In this document: piece by piece, positions 61,904 through 64,000 of the stretch
Numbering within the stretch: the first letter of the stretch is position 1
Layout: every line of letters begins with the position of its first letter
Source: Lysobacteraceae bacterium
GTDB taxonomy: Bacteria > Pseudomonadota > Gammaproteobacteria > Xanthomonadales > Rhodanobacteraceae
DNA length: 64,000 nucleotides
NCBI GenBank assembly: GCA_021372495.1
Contig: JAJFUF010000036.1
Span: 81,035-145,034 of the forward strand
Direction: 5' to 3'
Notes under the pieces: generated by a model
The model's input: the letters and a program-made list of their open reading frames with translations, nothing else
The model's database searches: none
What the model was told of the DNA's origin: nothing
Program-made: the position numbers and the translations under genes

Positions 61904-63730
61904 TCACGCCTCGGCGTGCTCGCGCACCACGTCGACGAACGCCTGGCCGTAGCGCTCCAGCTTGCGCGCGCCGACGCCGCCGATCCCGGCCAGCGCGTCG
62001 AGGTCGCGCGGACGCCGCGCGGCGATCTCCTGCAGGGTGGCGTCGTGGAAGATCACGTAGGGCGGCACGCCCTGCGCACGCGCCAGCGCCAGGCGCTTCG
62101 CCCGCAGCGCCTCCCACAGCGCGGCATCGACCGCCGCCGCCGGGTCTGCCGCCACGCGCCCGTCGCCGCGGCGGCGGGCGCGTGGCGGCGGCGCGCTGTC
62201 GGTGCGGAAGCTGACCGGCTCCTCGCCCTTCAGCACCGGACGGCTGGCCGCGGTCAGGCGCAGCGCGCCGTAGCCTTCCAGGTCGACCGCCAGCAGCCCG
62301 CGCGCCACCAGCTGGCGCAGCGCGCTGCGCCACTGCCGCTCGTCGAGGCCGCTGCCGATGCCGAACGTGCTGAGGCGGTCGTGGCCGAACTGGCGCACCT
62401 TGTCGGTGGCGCGGCCGAGCAGCACGTCGGCGACGTGCGCCGCGCCGAAACGCTGCCCGGTGCGGTACACGCACGATAGCGCCTGCTGCGCCGCCAGCGT
62501 GCCGTCCCAGGTCTGCGGCGGCGCGATGCAGTTGTCGCAGCGGCCGCATGGGCCGCTGTAGCTCTCGCCGAAGTAGCCGAGCAGGGTTTCGCGGCGGCAG
62601 CGGATCGATTCGCAGAAGCCGAGCAGCGCTTCCAGGCGCTGACGTTCCAGCCGCTTGCGCTCCTCGCCCGCCTCGGAACCCTCGATCATTTGCCGCAGGG
62701 TGACGACGTCGCCGAGGCCGTAGGCCAGCCACGCTTCGGCGGGCAGCCCGTCGCGGCCGGCGCGGCCGGTTTCCTGATAGTAGCCTTCGATGCTGCGCGG
62801 CAGGTCGAGGTGCGCGACGAAGCGCACGTTGGGCTTGTCGATGCCCATGCCGAACGCGATCGTCGCCACCATCACCACGCCCTCCTCGCGCAGGAAGCGC
62901 GTCTGGTGGGCGGCGCGGCTGGCCGCATCCATGCCGGCGTGATACGGCAGCGCGGCGTGGCCGCGCGCCTGCAGCCAGGCGGCGGTGGCGTCCACCTTCC
63001 TGCGCGACAGGCAGTAGACGATGCCCGCCTCGCCCGGGTGCGCCTCGACCAGCGCAAGCAGGCCGCGCCGCGTGTCGCCGCCGCCCTTGGCGGCGATCGT
63101 GTAGCGGATGTTCGGACGGTCGAAGCTCGAGACGAAGCGGCGCGCACCGGCGAGGCCGAGGCAGCGCACGATCTCGTCGCGGGTTGGCGCGTCGGCGGTC
63201 GCGGTCAGGGCGATACGCGGGATGCGCGGGAAGCGCTCGCACAGCAGCGACAGCTGCCGGTACTCGGGACGGAAATCGTGGCCCCACTGCGACACACAGT
63301 GCGCCTCGTCGATCGCGAACAGGGCCAGCTCGACGCGGTCCAGCATGTCGAGGAAACGCGGCGTCAGCAGGCGCTCCGGCGCGACATAGAGCAGGTCGAG
63401 CGTGCCGGCCAGGAAGGCGCGCTCGACCTCGGCCGCCGCCGCGGCGTCGAGGCTCGAATTGAGGTAGGCCGCGTTCACGCCGGCTTCGCGCAACGCGTCG
63501 ACCTGGTCCTGCATCAACGCGATCAGCGGTGAGACGACCACCGCGGTGCCGGCGCGCAGCAGCGCCGGGATCTGGTAGCACAGCGACTTGCCGCCGCCGG
63601 TCGGCATCAGCACCAGGGCGTCGCCGCCGCCGGTCACGTGTTCGACGATCGCCTGCTGCTCGCCGCGGAAATCGGCATAGCCGAACACCTGGCGCAGAAC
63701 GTGTCTGGGATCTGCAGTCATGGCCTGCAT
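61904..63730 (-). CDS. recQ: ATP-dependent DNA helicase RecQ
   Basis: 608 residues. Superfamily 2 helicase motifs: Walker A PTGGGKS at 43-49, DEAH at 141-144, the aromatic-rich loop [13 protein letters not shown], and [11 protein letters not shown] zinc-binding cysteine cluster (C-x16-C-x2-C-x2-C type, ending GPCGRCDNC), winged helix and an HRDC domain (about 528-605) follow. It unwinds duplexes 3' to 5' in recombination and fork repair. A second ATG three codons in is also possible. Confidence 0.96.
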   Translation of the reverse strand: MQAMTADPRHVLRQVFGYADFRGEQQAIVEHVTGGGDALVLMPTGGGKSLCYQIPALLRAGTAVVVSPLIALMQDQVDALREAGVNAAYLNSSLDAAAAAEVERAFLAGTLDLLYVAPERLLTPRFLDMLDRVELALFAIDEAHCVSQWGHDFRPEYRQLSLLCERFPRIPRIALTATADAPTRDEIVRCLGLAGARRFVSSFDRPNIRYTIAAKGGGDTRRGLLALVEAHPGEAGIVYCLSRRKVDATAAWLQARGHAALPYHAGMDAASRAAHQTRFLREEGVVMVATIAFGMGIDKPNVRFVAHLDLPRSIEGYYQETGRAGRDGLPAEAWLAYGLGDVVTLRQMIEGSEAGEERKRLERQRLEALLGFCESIRCRRETLLGYFGESYSGPCGRCDNCIAPPQTWDGTLAAQQALSCVYRTGQRFGAAHVADVLLGRATDKVRQFGHDRLSTFGIGSGLDERQWRSALRQLVARGLLAVDLEGYGALRLTAASRPVLKGEEPVSFRTDSAPPPRARRRGDGRVAADPAAAVDAALWEALRAKRLALARAQGVPPYVIFHDATLQEIAARRPRDLDALAGIGGVGARKLERYGQAFVDVVREHAEA

Positions 63731-63821
63731 GGTATGCGTTCGCGCGCATGGCGGCGCAGCGCTGAAGCTCCGTTACGCCGTCGTCCGCTGTAGGCGCAAG
63801 GCCCGCCGCGATCGGAAAAGC

Positions 63822-63849
63822 AAACGGCCGCCCCGTGGGGCGGCCGTTT
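63822..63849 (-). terminator. Terminator of the rRNA operon
   Basis: A perfect 13-bp stem (aaacggccgcccc and its complement) with a 2-base centre lies 12 bp beyond the 5S 3' end. Read on the minus strand it is followed after two bases by a TTTT run. Its symmetry lets it act on recQ-side read-through too. Confidence 0.75.
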
Positions 63850-63860
63850 GGGGATTGAAT

Positions 63861-63976
63861 CCCTGGCGGTGACCTACTCTTGCATGGCTTGAGCCACACT
63901 ACCATTGGCGCATGCGCGTTTCACTTCCGAGTTCGGGATGGGATCGGGTGGTACCACGCCGCTATGGCCGCCAGGG
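63861..63976 (-). rRNA. rrf: 5S ribosomal RNA
   Basis: About 114-116 nt on the minus strand. Ends pair as helix I (CCTGGCGG with CCGCCAGG). Inside are the conserved GAACTCGGAAGTGAAACG and GGTAGTGTGG segments and a GAGAGTAGG-like 3' part (AAGAGTAGGTCACC). It is the 3' end of an rRNA operon whose 23S and 16S genes lie beyond the right edge. Confidence 0.95.
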
Positions 63977-64000
63977 AACTGGAGCGAGTCGCGCGAATGC

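Overview
The window reads as a GC-rich (about 70%) gammaproteobacterial chromosome. It most resembles the Xanthomonadales/Lysobacterales (Rhodanobacteraceae or Xanthomonadaceae type). Support for this is the split class II ribonucleotide reductase with a lysine/alanine-rich histone-H1-like gene inside the operon, a PhoPQ-type operon with a PepSY gene, a DAK-DegV fusion, REP-like palindromes at gene ends, and short leaders with TAgaaT/TAnnnT -10 boxes close to start codons. This placement is inference; no marker was searched. No prophage, insertion sequence, CRISPR array or complete large mobile element is visible. The right end carries the 5S gene of an rRNA operon that continues beyond the window. 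Region 1-12.8 kb: sulfate ABC transporter cysTWA (cysT cut by the window edge), a membrane PAS-GGDEF diguanylate cyclase, arginase, an orphan Hpt protein, tRNA-Thr(TGT), a zinc alcohol dehydrogenase, and a coupled operon plsY-birA-coaX-SPOR protein, followed by a DAK-DegV fusion. Region 12.8-16.6 kb: a repeat-rich gap, MtfA peptidase, and a PepSY-phoP-phoQ operon with a candidate PhoP box. Region 16.6-29.5 kb: an arginine-deiminase-like hydrolase coupled to dusA, an HlyD/ABC/ABC-2 export operon, a Nudix-like transcription regulator, several small membrane and lipoprotein genes, an AraC regulator, an AI-2E-type permease, an EamA transporter, a DUF885 peptidase and a hemolysin-III/PAQR protein. 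Region 29.5-38.8 kb is the most irregular. It has two paralogous exported proteins of no recognised family, a C-rich structured RNA candidate ending in a strong terminator, a universal stress protein coupled to a tandem GNAT protein, a redoxin gene remnant, a CPBP protease, a cyclase-family protein with altered metal ligands, an alcohol dehydrogenase behind a perfect FNR/Anr box, a 109-bp inverted-repeat element, thioredoxin, and a lower-GC GIY-YIG/DUF4357 gene. Region 38.8-47.4 kb: nrdJa, an H1-like gene and nrdJb on the minus strand, with two candidate NrdR boxes 32 bp apart in the divergent gap to an HtrA/DegQ protease, then a PstS-like protein, a HAD phosphatase and an M17 aminopeptidase. 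Region 47.5-64 kb is almost one long minus-strand cell-envelope block: mreB-mreC-mreD-mrdA-rodA-mltB-rlpA-dacA-ybeD-lipB-lipA-prc. Most neighbours overlap by 1-4 bases, tying cell elongation, wall trimming and lipoate attachment into one transcriptional neighbourhood. A PfkB kinase, RecQ and the rRNA 3' end close the window. No single new multi-gene system could be demonstrated. The strongest leads for something undescribed are the C-rich RNA at 30175-30274, the inverted-repeat element at 36758-36866, the nrdJa/H1/nrdJb arrangement, and the heptamer arrays that could fold over the lipB start.
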